Of a DNA stretch of 64,000 bases, positions 60,980 through 64,000 are shown piece after piece. Within the stretch, counting starts at the first letter, position 1. The number at the start of each line of letters is the position of its first letter. The position numbers and the translations under genes were made by a program. This stretch comes from Paraphysoderma sedebokerense (taxonomy: Eukaryota > Blastocladiomycota > Physodermatomycetes > Physodermatales > Physodermataceae), in assembly GCA_025602915.1 (NCBI GenBank), contig JAHLJZ010000057.1, positions 1 to 64,000 on the forward strand, written 5' to 3'. The notes under the pieces were generated by a model. The model ran no database searches, was not told where the DNA came from, and was given only the letters and a program-made list of their open reading frames with translations.

Positions 60980-63051
60980 ATGATGTCTACGGAATCAGAT
61001 TCTTTGTCTGCATCTCACCAAGTGCATCATCCCGTTGATAACGAGACAAGTGACGACGTCGCCCCCATTCAGACTATTACATTAACCGCCAAATGGAATT
61101 CCCAGTTGTTCCCATTTGAGATTCCGGTGGAGTGTAGCATTGGAGAGTTGAAAGTATGTTTTGTATTTTACGATATGAATTTACAGCATATTTGTAGAAT
61201 AGCGCAAGGGAATATCACTTGATAAAGGTGTCAACATCTTGTTCAGGTTTCATTTATCCGGTCTGACATGGAATGATATCTACAATTTGTCATTATATTG
61301 ACTTTCTTTTGTCTATGATTACCATTTAACTGATTTGTTTAATCACATATTTTAACCGGCTCTCATGCTCTGACAATCAACTGAACTTCAATTGTACCTA
61401 ACTCCAGACTCAACTCGCTGTTCTCACATCAGTCCCGGTAGATCGCCAGAAACTGGTCGGCCTTTTCAAAGGCAAACTTCCACCCAACGATACCATCATT
61501 TCCTCGCTTAACTTGAAACCAGATCAGTCTTTCTTACTTATTGGCACTCCGAGTCATGACACGTTTAAAGATCCCAAGGACGTAGATGGGTTGGTTGAGG
61601 TCTTGAATGATTTGGATGGGGTGGACATGGATTATAAAGGCGAGGAAATGAAGACTGTCGAGAATCAGAAAAAACTGAAACGATATATAGAAAAGGTAAT
61701 GTTGCCTTGATCATATTTATCCTGTTCTCTTTGTTTCATTGCCTTTTCTTACGTACATCAATTACCTCTTACTTGATGTCAACCGGCAAACCTTACACCC
61801 TGTTTCTGCCCTCACTCCTCCTTCCTTTGACTACGATCATGGAAATTAACGTAGACAAGCATAAATATTATCAACCCACCTCGACCTGGAAAAAAACTAC
61901 TGGTGATGGACTTGGATTACACGATATTCGATTGCAAGTCTACGGCGGAGAGGATGTCAGAGTTGCTTCGACCTGGTACTCATGAATTTTTGACGGCGGC
62001 GTATCAGTATTATGACATAGTGGTATGGAGGTGCGGTTTGGGTTTTCTTTTGTGTGTGATTGGGTCGACGAAGGATGAGATAATGACCGATATGATATTA
62101 ACGGTTGGGACTCTTGACTTTGCATTGTTTTAATTTTGAACCATAAATAGCCAAACGAGTTGGAGAGCCTTGGTATGAACTTTATACTTGTTGGTTCTTT
62201 ACGCCAGAGCTGCCTAACTGATCTATATCGCATTTTCGTGTAGGAAATGAAAATAACGGAATTAGGAATATTGACGCATCCCGGGTACAAAATTGCATTC
62301 GGTTCGTTCATTTCCACCCTCCGTTTTCGATTTGGTCTGTGAAAAAATGAGTCTAATATTTGGCTAATCTCTCCCCTTTCTCCTATTCGTATTTTTCCGG
62401 GAATGGAATTCTCAGTCCTTGATAAGACTTCAATGTTTAGTATCACTACGAAGCGTAACGGTAAACCCTATAAGCATGAAGTCAAGGCGCTGGATATCAT
62501 TTGGAACAAATTTCCAGAGTTGTACAGCCCAGTCAATAGTATACATATCGGTACGTCATAGGGTTTCATGTGATTGATTCGGTCATATTTATTGACTGTT
62601 GTTTTGAAACATAGACGATTTATCCCGGAATTTTGCCATGAATCCACAAAGTGTATGTCATCCTATGTCATTAAGGATATCCAACACTGTAATATTTCGT
62701 GATATTTGTCCTCAACATCTGCATTTCTTGATAGGGTCTAAAAATTACGGCATTCAAAAATGCCCCTCAAACACGACAATTTGACCGCGAAATGTTTCCT
62801 TTGGCGAAATATTTATTGCAGATTTCGTTAGTTGAGGATTTTAGAGTTCTAGATCATAAGGTAAGATGAAAAAATAATTCCCGTTAAATGTCATGATAGA
62901 CTATGTGATAACTTGTCCATACTCCCATCGAAACTTTTTTTACACCGAAACTGTTGTCTAGAGATGGAAAAAATTTGAAGGCAAATTACCCCCGGACTTC
63001 AATCCAGACTCATTGCCCGATTCTTCTTCTTCATCGTCATCGTCTTCTTGA
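60980..63051 (+). CDS. UBLCP1: Ubiquitin-like-domain CTD-type phosphatase (UBLCP1 homologue)
   Basis: Dephosphorylates the 26S proteasome in the nucleus in animals. The start [17 protein letters not shown] at 60980 is the likely one. The ubiquitin-like domain ([50 protein letters not shown]) is split by an intron after GELK. Residues before the catalytic core join as [18 protein letters not shown] across the intron at 61696-61854. The HAD core is [14 protein letters not shown] (DxDxT-type nucleophile and acid), then [16 protein letters not shown] and SQTSWRAL. The last exons hold [14 protein letters not shown] and [15 protein letters not shown], ending in a Ser-rich tail ([10 protein letters not shown]) and the stop at 63051. 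Domain order matches animal and plant UBLCP1; a family-wide substrate is inferred. Confidence 0.92.
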
Positions 63052-63539
63052 GATTTTATACAGAATGCAAGAACATGCATTTAGAGAACAAAAAAAGCTA
63101 AATGAGGCAGAATGTTGTGTCTTTGTACATTGATGAATATTAATATTGTAAAAATTAAGAGGCAAGGAGATTATAAAGCAATACTGTTGGAAAAGATGGT
63201 CCAACAGCTCGTTATCAAGTATATACTTTGTCTTAGTAGTTCTTCGTTATTATAGTTACTCCGCTAGGTATATACAACATGCAAGCATACACCTAATCAG
63301 GAATACATTGTGATGTCATTCCGGTCACAAGAAGTTACTATTAATCGTACTTTGCAAGGATCACGCGGCCACATCTTATTTCATTCTTAACAAATACAAA
63401 TTGATTTCAATAATATAAGAGCGATTTTAGCGTATATGAGTTGAGAACTATGCTCAGCTTTAACCCAGTGGTAGGTTATTTGTTATTTATATTTTAATAA
63501 ATCTTTTAATACTTTTTTTTATGTTGATCACTACAACAA
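63052..63539. other. Intergenic
   Basis: AT-rich, 3' flank of UBLCP1 up to tRNA-Val(CAC). No gene seen. Confidence 0.4.
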
Positions 63540-63628
63540 GTTTCGGTAGTGTAGTGGTTATCACGTTCGCCTCACAATCGCCCCTTGTGAGCCCGCGAAA
63601 GGTCTCGAGTTCAAACCTCGACCGAAAC
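63540..63628 (+). tRNA. tRNA-Val(CAC) with a 17-base intron
   Basis: Acceptor GTTTCGG / CCGAAAC, D arm GTGTAGTGGTTATCAC, anticodon stem TTCGC / GCGAA, T arm CTCGAGTTCAAACCTCG. The loop begins CTCACA (anticodon CAC) and a 17-base intron at 63577-63593 follows one base 3' of the anticodon. The intron holds TTGTGAG, which can pair with the anticodon CTCACA as nuclear tRNA introns usually do. Confidence 0.93.
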
Positions 63629-64000
63629 ATTTTTGGTTGTTGTCATTACGTCTGATCAATGTGCTGTTTCTTTTTTAGGAGATATTAACAAGTTACTTTC
63701 ATTTAATTTACATTTATATAAATATTATGGAATAGGCGATCTTAATAATGCTGCGTCTATTCGGTACTCATGTCAATGTCAATGTTAGCGCAAAGTGCAT
63801 ATCTAATTTTAATCGAATTTAATTGCATTTCTGCAATTTCTACCTCTCTCGTCATTCACGATTACAGCAGAGTATTATGTATTGAATATCATTTTTCCGC
63901 ATTTGAGGAGGAAGAATCGCGTCGCCGCTAAAGTTCCTCTTCGAGTTCACACAGATTTCACCGGCTGTATTCACAACACTAGGGTGACCTCAAGTGCCGA
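63629..64000. other. Terminal stretch with no recognised feature
   Basis: No gene or repeat identified; the window ends here. Confidence 0.35.

Overview
The window looks like nuclear DNA of an early-diverging, flagellated (zoosporic) fungus or a close opisthokont relative. Most protein genes are split by short GT-AG introns, commonly 40 to 80 bases. The folate gene has the fungal fused layout (two aldolase domains, HPPK, DHPS). Two genes belong to the motile flagellum: delta-tubulin, typical of lineages with triplet-microtubule centrioles, and CFAP298, a motility and dynein-arm assembly factor. No species can be named from the sequence alone.

Layout. 1-1396: gene-free, with two copies of a 93-99 base direct repeat ending in CCTAA units. 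1397-9324: a head-to-head pair of paralogous multi-domain membrane receptors (tandem-95/cadherin-like repeats, Cys-rich stalk, multi-pass C-terminus). 9523-9605: tRNA-Gln with an intron. 9961-12915: two neighbouring single-anchor membrane proteins (DUF4436 and a LEA-2-like protein). 13675-13747: tRNA-Val(UAC). 13993-21531: kanadaptin homologue and the catalytic subunit of DNA polymerase delta, divergently arranged around a minisatellite. 22035-30860: three paralogous von Willebrand factor D proteins that look secreted and GPI-anchored. 31457-36479: PHD-SET chromatin protein. 37150-42190: membrane-anchored cyclic nucleotide phosphodiesterase. 42884-43736: small ankyrin protein. 44246-47302: multi-pass membrane protein I do not recognise. 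47711-50026: FAAH-type amidase. 50344-52621: FOL1-type folate enzyme. 52791-52863: tRNA-Val(AAC). 53161-57151: delta-tubulin and CFAP298, divergent. 58233-60140: secreted protein with four Cys repeats and an ALK/LTK-like glycine-rich domain. 60980-63051: UBLCP1-type proteasome phosphatase. 63540-63628: tRNA-Val(CAC) with an intron.

How the genes relate. Housekeeping genes (POL3, FOL1, UBLCP1, kanadaptin) are interspersed with lineage-specific surface genes. The receptor pair, the vWD trio and the glycine-rich protein are all predicted extracellular or surface proteins and are the least-described content. The phosphodiesterase and the receptors could act in environmental sensing by a zoospore, but that is inference. 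No virus-derived or retroelement sequence was recognised. Exon boundaries were read by eye from splice signals and protein continuity, so each multi-exon span is better supported than its individual junctions.
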